Shown here in pieces: positions 26,904 through 35,480 of a stretch of DNA of 47,321 nucleotides. The DNA is from an uncultured Flavobacteriales bacterium (lineage in GTDB: Bacteria; Bacteroidota; Bacteroidia; Flavobacteriales_D; Sanyastnellaceae). A model generated the notes under the pieces. It had not been told where the DNA came from. It saw only the letters and a list, made by a program, of their open reading frames with translations, and searched no databases. The stretch's first letter is position 1. Every line of letters begins with the position of its first letter. The position numbers and the translations under genes are program-made. The DNA is taken from assembly GCA_905478795.1 (NCBI GenBank), contig CAJQJX010000037.1, positions 1-47,321 of the forward strand, given 5' to 3'.

Positions 26904-26931
26904 ATTTTACATAATGTAAATTATCATTCAC
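26904..26931 (-). other. dif: Candidate XerCD dif site
   Basis: On the minus strand this 28-mer reads GTGAATGATAA, TTTACA, TTATGTAAAAT. It has the dif layout: two 11-base arms with inner ATAA and TTAT facing a 6-base centre. The XerD-type arm differs by one base from the E. coli arm (TTATGTTAAAT) and by one from the B. subtilis arm (TTATGTAAACT). The other arm is less alike, as is normal. This is my reading by eye; XerC/D genes are not in the window. Confidence 0.45.
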
Positions 26932-27203
26932 TAGGGGCGAATGGGCGATTTTGCGCCGAATCCCTGTATTTGCTGCTTTCTAAGTCTTTTAGTGTCGCCC
27001 AAAAAGTTCGCCCTGGCTTTTTTGATTCTGGTCTTGGTGTATGGTTTTGCAGGTGGTGCTGGCATGACTGCGTTGGGCGGCTGGTTGGTCATAGGATGAT
27101 GCTCAGGCGCATCGGGCATGGTCTTTGTGGATTTAAGCTTTGTAGCGGGCGCTGTGTGCTGTTGGCGGTTTTCGTTGATCCAGATGTCCCAGGCATTCTT
27201 CAT
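26931..27203 (-). CDS. Possible small basic protein, unrecognised
   Basis: 90 residues from an ATG at 27203, starting MKNAWDIWINENRQQ. It is rich in Pro, Lys, Arg and Gln, with a proline-rich middle and a basic end; no membrane segment or known domain. Codons in the first part favour C-ending forms, as in neighbouring genes, which gives weak support. No promoter box is seen before it. The frame is open further upstream to 27290. Its stop codon falls at the edge of the dif-like site. It could be a chance frame. Confidence 0.3.
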   Translation of the reverse strand: MKNAWDIWINENRQQHTAPATKLKSTKTMPDAPEHHPMTNQPPNAVMPAPPAKPYTKTRIKKARANFLGDTKRLRKQQIQGFGAKSPIRP

Positions 27204-27501
27204 GATTGAGGGCGTTGTTTTTTCGCGTATTTCTTGATGGGCTGGACATCCGCCCGGAATACGAGAATTTTCGCCGATAGAGCCAGTCAATCCTCACATT
27301 AAAATCAGTGGTTCATGATTCGGGTCATGCGTGTTGCAGGAATTCAAGACTTGAACGTCTCAAGCTCATTGCGGTGCCAAAGGCCTTGACATGCTCTTAC
27401 GGGCATATAGTTTGGTGCATGGGAATGGCTGCATCAACGGCTTGTCAAATGCACTAGGCCCTGTTTTGGTGTACCCCCCTTTGGTTGTGTTTCTGAATTC
27501 T

Positions 27502-27529
27502 GTTTTACATAATGTAAAAGCTGAGGCAT
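27502..27529. repeat. Second copy of the dif-like core
   Basis: The 16-base TTTTACATAATGTAAA at 27503-27518 is an exact direct repeat of 26905-26920. On the minus strand it again provides the centre TTTACA and an arm TTATGTAAAAC, but the XerC-side arm (ATGCCTCAGCT) lacks the inner ATAA. It is therefore a half-conserved site. It also forms an 8-base perfect palindrome around one central A, so a regulator site is an alternative. Confidence 0.5.
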
Positions 27530-27530
27530 A

Positions 27531-27560
27531 AAAAAAGCCGGCCCAATTGGACCGGCTTTT
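27531..27560 (-). terminator. Terminator for the minus-strand T9SS gene
   Basis: AAAAGCCGG (27533-27541) pairs with CCGGCTTTT (27552-27560), with an inner CCAATTGG. On the minus strand the stem ends in a run of T. It lies 18 bases past the stop at 27579. Confidence 0.85.
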
Positions 27561-27578
27561 CAATGAGGTTGAGAAGAA

Positions 27579-28547
27579 TTACTTCTTGACGATCAAGTTC
27601 TGAGCGGCAGAGAAATCCTTGTGGGTCACACTCAAGGTGTAAGCACCTGCAGCGAGGTCATGCTTGACCATGATGCGGTTTCCACCGATGATGCTTCCGC
27701 TGTTGACTTCTTGAGACAATGCTGTCTTTCCGGCCATGTCAGTGACTTCAACAATGATGTTTTCAGCGCCGAGGTTCACCTCCTGGTTGAACTGAATGCT
27801 GAAGTGTCCTTCAAAGACAGGATTTGGGAACACGTTCCAGTTGCTGTCCTCCAAGCTGAACAGGTCAGCCATTGGTCCGTTGTCTGTAGCGAACTCGCAA
27901 GAACCGTTATCATAGGTAGCGGTGTTGGCGTAGTTGCTAGCATCGGGGTTGGTACAACCGAAAACTTCTGCGTCGGTAGTCGTGAACGTGACATCATAGT
28001 CGCGCCAGGTCTCCCCTTCTGGGGTCCAACCTTGCATGTTCAAAGTACCTGTAGCAGTTCCGTCGGTGGTGATTTGCATCAAAAGGACGAGGTTGCGGGC
28101 ATCAGCCACGGCACGTACGTCAGTTGGGACAACAAACCAAGCACCATCAACGACTTCAAGTGCGCCTCCTTCATTAAAGGATGCGAAATCGATGCCGATG
28201 TTCCAAAGGTTATTGTTGCTGCTGTTTTCAGCACCAACAGTCACCCAGCTATCAAAAGCGAGGGTCTCATCGATTCCGAGGACAGCCTCGTTAATGTCAA
28301 TGGTAGAAGCGCCACCCAATTGGTTCTGGTAAATCGAACCGGTTGAGGTGATGTTCAGCATGTGCTCTCCATCTGCGAAGATGGCGTGCAGGCTGTGCTG
28401 GCTCGAGGGGAGTTCAGCATAAATACGGTAGGTGTTGCCATTTACGGCTCCACCATTGTCTACGGCTTGTACGACAAGCTGGACGTTGCTGGCTGCGGCA
28501 GAAAAGCCGAACAGGACAGCGGCAGTGAGTGCGAACAGATTCTTCAT
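27579..28547 (-). CDS. Secreted protein with T9SS C-terminal sorting domain
   Basis: 322 residues. Signal peptide to about residue 19 (FGFSAAAS). The middle is beta-rich and Asn/Thr-rich, unrecognised. At about 197-219 is one unit of the GCTNPDASNY / DNGSCEF motif, the same unit that repeats in the large protein at the right end of the window. The sorting domain starts near 237 with WNVFPNPVFEGHFSIQF and ends AAQNLIVKK. It is expected at the cell surface or outside. It is a single-gene unit with its own terminator. Confidence 0.82.
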   Translation of the reverse strand: MKNLFALTAAVLFGFSAAASNVQLVVQAVDNGGAVNGNTYRIYAELPSSQHSLHAIFADGEHMLNITSTGSIYQNQLGGASTIDINEAVLGIDETLAFDSWVTVGAENSSNNNLWNIGIDFASFNEGGALEVVDGAWFVVPTDVRAVADARNLVLLMQITTDGTATGTLNMQGWTPEGETWRDYDVTFTTTDAEVFGCTNPDASNYANTATYDNGSCEFATDNGPMADLFSLEDSNWNVFPNPVFEGHFSIQFNQEVNLGAENIIVEVTDMAGKTALSQEVNSGSIIGGNRIMVKHDLAAGAYTLSVTHKDFSAAQNLIVKK

Positions 28548-28688
28548 GTTCAGGTGATTAAAGATTCAAAGACTAGAGAAGGCAAAACAAATCCCTACCA
28601 AGATAAAGGTTTTTCCGGGTCTACGAAAGAATTCTGTCGATGAATTCATCTTTTCCTCATCTCCGCTCGTCGTTTATTTGTGCTTGAC

Positions 28689-30761
28689 ATGAGGTTACTC
28701 GACAATTACATCGCTGGACAATGGGTTCCAGCAGGTTCCAACCCTACGGTTTTATTGGATGCTGTGCACGGTCACGAGGTGGCTGGTGCGGACGCTTCCA
28801 ATGTGGACCTCGGTGCTGCATTTGAATACGCCAGGACTGAAGGGTCGCGAGAGCTCAGGAGAATGACGTTCCAAGAGCGCGGCAGGATGCTTAAAGCCCT
28901 TGCCCTTCATTTAATGGAGCGCAAGGAAGAATTTTATAAGTGGAGTGCACATACGGGCGCTACGCGGGCAGATGCGTGGGTCGATGTCGAAGGTGGCATC
29001 GGGACGCTGTTCGCGTATGCGAGCTTGAGAAAGCAGCTTCCGGACCTCCCCTACTTGGTGGATGGCGATCCTGCCCTCTTGTCCCGAGGGGGCACTTTTA
29101 TCGGTCATCATATAGGTGTGCCGAAACGCGGTGTTGCGGTCCACATTAATGCCTACAATTTTCCGATTTGGGGCATGTTGGAGAAAGTCAGTGTGAATTT
29201 GCTGGCTGGAGTTCCCGCATTGGTCAAGCCTGCCACATTGACTTCATATGTAGCACACGCTATGGTGAAGGAGATTGTGGCCTCTGGAATTCTGCCAAAA
29301 GGCGCCTTGCAACTGGTGTGTGGCGGTGCCCGAGATATTTTGGATCATGTGGGTTTCCAAGACGTCGTAACCTTCACGGGTTCGGCCTCAACGGGCCTCA
29401 AGCTCAAGTCTCACCCCCGGATTTTGGCTGAAAATGTGCCTTTTAATCTGGAGGCTGACTCCTTGAATAGCCTCGTTTTGGGTCCAGATGCAGAGCCTGG
29501 AACTCCTGAGTTTGATCTGTTTGTGAAGGAGTTGAGGCGTGAGATGACCATTAAGTGCGGCCAACGCTGCACGGCCGTTCGCCGGGCGATGGTGCCCGAA
29601 GGCCGCATAGAGGCTGTTCGTGACGCTTTAAAGGTGCAGTTGGACCGCGTCCCCATGGGAGACCCTGCGTTGGAAGGAGTGCGCATGGGAGCCCTTGCAG
29701 GACTTGAGCAGCGGAAAGAAGTTCAACAGGCGGTGGCCCGATTGGAACAAGAGGCAGAAACGCTGTTGTCGGCTGATTCCCCTGAATTAATGGGGGCCAA
29801 TTGGGAAACCGGGGCTTTTTACGCGCCTCGGTTGTTGACGCACCATGCGCCCTTGACGGCGGAGTTGGTCCACGAAGTAGAGCCTTTTGGTCCCGTCGCG
29901 TGCCTGCTGCCGTACAGAGACCTCGACGATGCGATTGCCTTAACCCAAAAGGGAAAGGGGTCCCTTTGCTGCAGTATCGTGACAGGCGATGAGCAGGTGG
30001 CCAAAATGTTTGTGGTCGAGGCGGCCACCCACCATGGAAGGGTCCTCGTTTTGAATGAGGAATGTGCCAAGGAGAGCACAGGCCACGGCAGCCCAATGCC
30101 GCAGTTGGTGCACGGTGGCCCAGGCCGCGCTGGAGGCGGCGAAGAAATGGGCGGACTCAGAGGTTTGGGGCATTATTTACAGCGGACTGCCATTCAGGGG
30201 CACCCGGACATGATCACCGCGATTACCCAGCGCCATCAGCCTGGTGCTTCCCGTCCAGAATCACAGGTCCACCCGTTCCGCCTCCATTTTGAAGATCAAA
30301 AGGTTGGCATGACGTTTACCACCCATCGCCACACAGTAACAGAGGCCGACATTGTCAACTTCGCCAACGTTTCTGGTGACCACTTTTATGCGCATGTGGA
30401 CGAAACAGCGCTTGAGGGGACCATTTTTGAAGGGCGGGTTGCCCATGGTTACTGGGTATTGTCCAAAGCTGCAGGCATGTTTGTAGAGCCGCACAAAGGG
30501 CCTGTATTGTTGAATTACGGCTTGGAAACATGTCGGTTCACCAAACCCGTCTATCCCGGTATGACCATTGGTGTGCAACTGACAGTAGAAGAAAAGGTGC
30601 AGCAGGAAAAGCGCAGCGAAGAGGATGTTCTCAAAGGCATCGTGAAATTCAAGGTGGACGTCACCGATGAAACAGGTGAAACTGTGGCGATCGCCACCAT
30701 TTTGACAATGGTGGCGAATCGGGAGCAACCGGCTGTGACTGCCGAAACTGCTGCGGGTTAA
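28689..30761 (+). CDS. paaZ: PaaZ-type fusion: aldehyde dehydrogenase + MaoC-like hydratase
   Basis: 690 residues. Residues 1-515 are an aldehyde dehydrogenase with catalytic Cys in MTIKCGQRCTAVRR and Glu in FNLEADSLN. Residues about 540-685 are a MaoC (R)-hydratase hot-dog domain with the active-site stretch NFANVSGDHFYAHVDETAL. In phenylacetate degradation the hydratase opens the oxepin-CoA ring and the dehydrogenase oxidises the resulting aldehyde. No paaA-E or paaK genes are in the window, so the substrate is inferred from family only. A GTG at 28680 is an alternative start three codons earlier. Its stop overlaps the next start (TAATG). Confidence 0.88.
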   Translation: MRLLDNYIAGQWVPAGSNPTVLLDAVHGHEVAGADASNVDLGAAFEYARTEGSRELRRMTFQERGRMLKALALHLMERKEEFYKWSAHTGATRADAWVDVEGGIGTLFAYASLRKQLPDLPYLVDGDPALLSRGGTFIGHHIGVPKRGVAVHINAYNFPIWGMLEKVSVNLLAGVPALVKPATLTSYVAHAMVKEIVASGILPKGALQLVCGGARDILDHVGFQDVVTFTGSASTGLKLKSHPRILAENVPFNLEADSLNSLVLGPDAEPGTPEFDLFVKELRREMTIKCGQRCTAVRRAMVPEGRIEAVRDALKVQLDRVPMGDPALEGVRMGALAGLEQRKEVQQAVARLEQEAETLLSADSPELMGANWETGAFYAPRLLTHHAPLTAELVHEVEPFGPVACLLPYRDLDDAIALTQKGKGSLCCSIVTGDEQVAKMFVVEAATHHGRVLVLNEECAKESTGHGSPMPQLVHGGPGRAGGGEEMGGLRGLGHYLQRTAIQGHPDMITAITQRHQPGASRPESQVHPFRLHFEDQKVGMTFTTHRHTVTEADIVNFANVSGDHFYAHVDETALEGTIFEGRVAHGYWVLSKAAGMFVEPHKGPVLLNYGLETCRFTKPVYPGMTIGVQLTVEEKVQQEKRSEEDVLKGIVKFKVDVTDETGETVAIATILTMVANREQPAVTAETAAG

Positions 30762-31921
30762 TGTTCCATTTCCGATGGGGCTTTGCGATCGCCCTTTACT
30801 TGGCGTTTTGCCCTTCGATTGGCCGCTGTCAGAGCACTATTGATGGGGCTGCCATGTTGAAAGACGTGCAGGCTCTCGATTCCATTTTACGGAACCATGA
30901 CTTGCTGAATGGCAGTGATTTAAGATCGCTCAATTCGCGTGATGATTTACTCTCGGCGGTTGAGGTGAATGCACCGTTAAATAGGTTGGCGTGGGCACAG
31001 TTGATTCACGGTTGGTTGCGCAGTGCAAACGATGCCCATACCCGTGTTCGCTTTGAGCTGTTGGCGGACAGTTTGACGGGGAGCCTCCCTCCTTCTTCGG
31101 ATGAATTGCTGCGAATAAATGGGGTCTGGGAAGGTTTTGCGCCTGGTCCCGAAAGTGCGCGGTGTGCGCGGGTGGCTTGGATGCGCCATACATGGCCTTG
31201 GATCGGAACGTTGGTTCTGAATGATGCAATCTCACAGCGATCGGATGTCTTGGCTGTAGATGATGGCGGTGACTACTCCTTGCGCGCGGGGATGGCTGTG
31301 GTGGACCACGGGGCTTTCTCTCGTTGGATCATTCGGGACTTTTCTTCGGGCTCTCGGTCAGCATTCAAAAGGGCCTTTCGTCAGTGTGTTCGGGTGTTGG
31401 ACAAGGCGCAGTTGCCCATTTTGCTGGATTTGCGTGGGAACTTAGGAGGGTTTCGTACCCGTCGACATGCCGTTCTCTCCTTCTTTTTGTCTCAGGCCGA
31501 ATGGCCTGAAGAGCGGGAATCTAAAATCGGTGCCGACGATAAGTTTCTAGGTCCATTGATTCCTCCCATGCCAGCATTGCGCGTTCACAGACGTACTGAT
31601 GTGCCGTTGGCCGTTATGGTGGATGGGCTGAGTTTTAGTGCCTCACTTTTGCTTGCAGATGCGCTGCTCTTTTCTGATCGCGCGCATGTTTTTGGGGTTC
31701 TTCCACTGGGGCAATCGGGCGGTTGCTCGGGCTCTCCAGTTGACCACAGCTTGCCGGGTTCGGGCCTTGTGGTCACGGTTCCAACGCTGAGAACGACTAT
31801 GGGAAAAGGACCGTTGGCTCCTTTTGACTTGCCCGATGATGCATCGCCAGAGGCGGGCGAGCAAGCATGGGCCCGTGCAGTTCAATGGCTGCTCTCTGCT
31901 GACCTCGACTCTCCGAGGTAA
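30761..31921 (+). CDS. S41 peptidase-like secreted protein
   Basis: 386 residues with a signal peptide (ALYLAFCPSIGRCQ, to about 24). The C-terminal half fits the tail-specific protease fold: LPILLDLRGNLGGF (about 218-231) and VDGLSFSASLLLADALL (about 287-303), whose second Ser corresponds to the S41 nucleophile. Where CtpA-type enzymes have the catalytic Lys (FGKG), this reads LGQSGG, so the Ser-Lys dyad is not complete. No PDZ domain is obvious. It may belong to a tricorn-like branch or be inactive. Starts one base into the paaZ stop. Confidence 0.68.
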   Translation: MFHFRWGFAIALYLAFCPSIGRCQSTIDGAAMLKDVQALDSILRNHDLLNGSDLRSLNSRDDLLSAVEVNAPLNRLAWAQLIHGWLRSANDAHTRVRFELLADSLTGSLPPSSDELLRINGVWEGFAPGPESARCARVAWMRHTWPWIGTLVLNDAISQRSDVLAVDDGGDYSLRAGMAVVDHGAFSRWIIRDFSSGSRSAFKRAFRQCVRVLDKAQLPILLDLRGNLGGFRTRRHAVLSFFLSQAEWPEERESKIGADDKFLGPLIPPMPALRVHRRTDVPLAVMVDGLSFSASLLLADALLFSDRAHVFGVLPLGQSGGCSGSPVDHSLPGSGLVVTVPTLRTTMGKGPLAPFDLPDDASPEAGEQAWARAVQWLLSADLDSPR

Positions 31922-31929
31922 TTTGCAGC

Positions 31930-32457
31930 ATGCTCGTTGGGGTTCGATATCGCCGTGGTTTTCTTTGTCTGGGATTGCTTTGCGCTTTCCTTGTGGAGAT
32001 TGTGCCTCCGGTATCGGGCCAACAAGACAGTCTTTTGACTCGGGGAGAGTCTCAGATGTTGGGTGCATTGAAAGAGAGGTTTCTTCCATTGCCTTCGGTG
32101 GATCGAATTTGGACGGGAGCCTTTGTGGCTGCTGCCAGCAAGGCGGCTTCCATTAGGGGGAGCATAGATTCAATCCAACGATCTGGTATCGCTGAGGAAG
32201 AGGTTGTGGTGCGCGTTGGCGCCCTGCGTCAGGAGCTTCGGGTTGTCAAAAACGACCGCAATACGTTTGTCGCTGGATTTCTTACGCCCCTTCAGCAGCT
32301 GGCGTTGGACAGCATACTTAATCCTCCGGCTCCTTCGATTCAACACTTTGGATTCCACGACAGGTTAATGTGCCTCGTTTGTAAGAAGCCCAATGAGGGC
32401 GCCATTTTTCCGTCGGGTGTCAAAAGCCCGGATCAACTCATGCTCCCCAAGCAATGA
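31930..32457 (+). CDS. Small secreted protein of unknown function with CxxC
   Basis: 175 residues. Signal peptide to about residue 31 (VEIVPPVSGQ). The body is helical (LLTRGESQMLGALKERF, then AAASKAASIRGSID) and ends with a CLVC pair in RLMCLVCKKPNEG. I do not recognise a family. It starts 8 bases after the S41-like gene and its stop overlaps the GH92 start by 4 bases (ATGA), so it belongs to the same coupled run. Confidence 0.6.
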   Translation: MLVGVRYRRGFLCLGLLCAFLVEIVPPVSGQQDSLLTRGESQMLGALKERFLPLPSVDRIWTGAFVAAASKAASIRGSIDSIQRSGIAEEEVVVRVGALRQELRVVKNDRNTFVAGFLTPLQQLALDSILNPPAPSIQHFGFHDRLMCLVCKKPNEGAIFPSGVKSPDQLMLPKQ

Positions 32458-35400
32458 TTTCAATTTCCCGCCTCCTGCGTTCAGATGCTGTGTTTTTGGC
32501 ATTCATGGTTTTATCTGCGGCGGGCTGCACCCGCCAGGCCACTCCCCTTTCACGTTCGGTGGACCCATTTATTGGAACAGGTGGGCATGGCCATACCTAT
32601 CCAGGAGCCACTGTGCCTTTTGGCATGGTTCAATTGAGTCCAGATACACGGTTGGATGGTTGGGATGGATGCGGCGGGTTTCACATTACAGATGACGTGG
32701 TCTATGGCTTTAGTCATACCCACCTTCAGGGTACTGGAGTCAGCGATTACGGTGATGTTTTGCTCATGCCAACCGTTGGGCAATTGGATACTGGAGAAGT
32801 TTGGCGGGAGCGCTATCGAGACCGTTTCGTGGAAGGCAGTCAGGAGGCCCATGCAGGTTATTACCGGTGTGAATTGGAGCGCAGTGGGCTGCAAGTTGAG
32901 TTGACGGCTTCTGATCGGGTGGGATATCACCGCTGGACATTGGAGCAGAGGGATACACTTCAGCTGATTGTGGACCTCGATCACCGGGATGAATTGATCA
33001 ATTACGGCATGTATCCTCTGGACGACTCCACCTTGGTTGGGCAGCGTGTTTCAGACAACTGGGCAGAAGAGCAGCACGTCTATTTCGCCATGCGTTTTAA
33101 CCGGCCATTTGAGTGGTTGGATCAGATGGCCGAATTGGAGACAATTGATGTCGGAGGTGTGTTAGAGCAAGAGTTGAGCTTCGTCCCCATATTCTCATTG
33201 GTATTTAAGGATGTGGAGTCAATTGAAGCGCGCGTTTCATTGAGTTTTGTGGACATCGCAGGAGCGGTCAATAATTTGAATGCTGAGGCGCCTTTGGCCG
33301 TAGGTTTTGATGCAGCGAGGGGCACTGCTGAGAGGCGCTGGGACGAGGCGCTCGGACGCATCGAAATCTCGGAGGATGACCTTGGAGAGCGGGCCGTTTT
33401 CTACACCGCCTTGTACCACAGTTTGACTGTCCCGAATCTGGCGACCGATGTTGATGGGCGTTACCGGGGCACGGATCTTCAAGTTCATACCGCGCCCGAA
33501 GGTGCTCCGAGACACACTGTCTTTTCATTGTGGGATACGTTTCGGGCGACCCATCCCCTGCTCAATGTGCTTGAGCCCGAGCGGACTGAGGTCTTCATCC
33601 AGAATTTTATTGGGATGCATCAGGAAGGCGGCAAGCTGCCCATGTGGGAGTTGGCGTCGAATTACACGGGGTGCATGATCGGATACCATGCCGTTCCCGT
33701 GATCGCGGACGCCTGGGCCAAAGGCTTGCGTGGATTTGACGCAGACGCTGCTTTAGAGGCCATGGTAGCGGTGGCGACTTCGGATGACTTGGCCAAGCCT
33801 GTTTGGGACAGTTTGGGGTACCTCCCCTTGGAAAAGGAGAGTGAAAGCGTTTCCAAGACGTTGGAGTATGCTTTTGACGATGCCTGTATTGCAACAATGG
33901 CAGACGAGATGGGACGTCAGGACATTGCAGCGCGGTTTGGCCGCAGGGCACAGGGCTGGCGAAACCTTTACAATCCGGCCAACCAATTTCTTCAACCGCG
34001 GTATGGCGCCGCTTGGCGCGAGGCTTTTGACCCTACAGAGGTAACCTTTGAATACACGGAAGCCAATGGATGGCAGTACAATTTCTTTGTGCCGCACGAT
34101 GTTTCCGGCCACATGGAGTTGCTCGGGGGGGCAGAAGGCTATGCCCAGATGCTCGACAGCATGTTCAATGGTCCGAGCCGATTGTCAGGGAGGCATCAAA
34201 GTGACATCACAGGCTTGATTGGTCAGTACGCCCACGGCAATGAGCCTTCTCATCACATGGCTTATCTGCCAACTTTTGCGGGTTATCCGGAGCGCACCCA
34301 GGCATTGGTAGACAGCATATGCGATGCGCTGTACACACCTGAACCCGATGGTTTGAGTGGCAACGAAGATTGTGGTCAGATGAGCAGTTGGTTCGTTTGG
34401 AGCGCGCTGGGCATGTATCCGGTCACTCCGGGTTCTGCCAAGTATGTGCTGGGCACCCCGCGTTATGACAGCTATACATGGAAGCTCTCCAACGGAAATG
34501 CGCTTGAGGTTGAGGTGGACCGTGCTTCTCCGAATGCGGTGTATGTGCATGGGCTGACGATCAACGGGGCATCTGTTGACCGCACATGGGTGAGCCATGA
34601 AGAGTTGATGGCAGGTGGGCAGTGGCGTTTTGACGTCCGCAACGAGCCTGTGGGGCCAGAGGGTTGGGGGAAAAGTCCGAATTCTTGGCCCGTGGAGGAT
34701 TGGACCCTGGGAGATGAGGCATTTGTGGCGGCTCCTTTCATCGATGCGCCGCGGAGTTATTCAGGAGACAGCCTTGAAGTCCCTGTGGGCACCATAGATC
34801 CAGAAGCGCAGGTTTGGGTGCGCGTCGTGGAGGATACGCCGGCTGATCGGGCTGTCGATGCTGAGTTGTCTGGATTTGCGCCTGCCTCTGGTCCGGTTAC
34901 TGTAACGGGCACTCAAGTGGTCCAAGTGGTGGCACAGGATCACGGAGCTTCCAGTGCTGTAGTTTCTTCGAGAATCGCACGGGTGAACCCTGCTTTTAGC
35001 ATTGAAATTCAAGAACCGTATGCGAACCAATACGCTGCAGGTGGTGACCGGGCGTTGATTGATGGCATCCGTGGCGAGGGCGAGGATTTTAGGACAGGAG
35101 ATTGGCAGGGCTACTACGGGAAGGATGCGGTGGTCACTGTAGACCTCGGTCAAGTGTACTGGGTTAAATCGATGAGCGTTGGGGTGTTGCAGGATGTGAA
35201 GTCGTGGATTTGGGCGCCCGAGATGGTGACGTGTAGGACTTCTGTTGATGGTGTGGCTTTCTCGTCTTTTGGACGGGAGGCGCCCTCCATGGACCCTCAG
35301 GATTACACCCCGCGCACCCAGCGCATTGGTTTCAAAGGGAACACCCAAGCTCGGTATGTTCAATTGGAGCTCAACCATTTCAATGGTGCCATTATTCCAG

Positions 35401-35480
35401 AGTGGCATTTGGGCCGTTTTAACCCCACCTGGGTGTTTGCGGATGAATTTGGATTTGACATTGAGCCCGTAAGAAAATGA
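32454..35480 (+). CDS. GH92 family alpha-mannosidase lipoprotein
   Basis: 1008 residues, longer than the usual 740-780 of GH92. A lipobox LSAAGC at about 20-25 predicts a lipoprotein. The GH92 body starts VDPFIGTGGHGHTYPGATVP and includes MWELASNYTGCMIGYHAVPV and EDCGQMSSWFVWSALGMYPV. The family cleaves exo alpha-mannosides from glycans, with calcium. Residues about 770-850 look like a beta-sandwich linker, and about 860-1008 resemble an F5/8 type C (discoidin) carbohydrate-binding domain. No SusC/SusD pair is near, so it is not in a classic PUL. Confidence 0.93.
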   Translation: MISISRLLRSDAVFLAFMVLSAAGCTRQATPLSRSVDPFIGTGGHGHTYPGATVPFGMVQLSPDTRLDGWDGCGGFHITDDVVYGFSHTHLQGTGVSDYGDVLLMPTVGQLDTGEVWRERYRDRFVEGSQEAHAGYYRCELERSGLQVELTASDRVGYHRWTLEQRDTLQLIVDLDHRDELINYGMYPLDDSTLVGQRVSDNWAEEQHVYFAMRFNRPFEWLDQMAELETIDVGGVLEQELSFVPIFSLVFKDVESIEARVSLSFVDIAGAVNNLNAEAPLAVGFDAARGTAERRWDEALGRIEISEDDLGERAVFYTALYHSLTVPNLATDVDGRYRGTDLQVHTAPEGAPRHTVFSLWDTFRATHPLLNVLEPERTEVFIQNFIGMHQEGGKLPMWELASNYTGCMIGYHAVPVIADAWAKGLRGFDADAALEAMVAVATSDDLAKPVWDSLGYLPLEKESESVSKTLEYAFDDACIATMADEMGRQDIAARFGRRAQGWRNLYNPANQFLQPRYGAAWREAFDPTEVTFEYTEANGWQYNFFVPHDVSGHMELLGGAEGYAQMLDSMFNGPSRLSGRHQSDITGLIGQYAHGNEPSHHMAYLPTFAGYPERTQALVDSICDALYTPEPDGLSGNEDCGQMSSWFVWSALGMYPVTPGSAKYVLGTPRYDSYTWKLSNGNALEVEVDRASPNAVYVHGLTINGASVDRTWVSHEELMAGGQWRFDVRNEPVGPEGWGKSPNSWPVEDWTLGDEAFVAAPFIDAPRSYSGDSLEVPVGTIDPEAQVWVRVVEDTPADRAVDAELSGFAPASGPVTVTGTQVVQVVAQDHGASSAVVSSRIARVNPAFSIEIQEPYANQYAAGGDRALIDGIRGEGEDFRTGDWQGYYGKDAVVTVDLGQVYWVKSMSVGVLQDVKSWIWAPEMVTCRTSVDGVAFSSFGREAPSMDPQDYTPRTQRIGFKGNTQARYVQLELNHFNGAIIPEWHLGRFNPTWVFADEFGFDIEPVRK

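Larger units (their letters stand above)
26891..27530. other. Gene-poor interval bounded by two dif-like sequences
   Basis: This is the only stretch over 300 bases without a convincing gene. It holds the dif-like site, the possible small ORF on the minus strand and, from about 27290 to 27500, sequence in which I see neither a coding frame nor a structured RNA. It ends at a second copy of the 16-bp palindromic core. Confidence 0.6.

Noticed and set aside
26862-27209. 115-codon plus-strand frame in the gene-poor interval
   Set aside because: Starts before the terminator hairpin and runs through it and through the dif-like site; composition (many Cys, Trp, Arg) is not protein-like.
27366-27563. 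65-codon minus-strand frame
   Set aside because: Begins inside the terminator hairpin of the neighbouring gene and spans the palindromic repeat; no coding signs.
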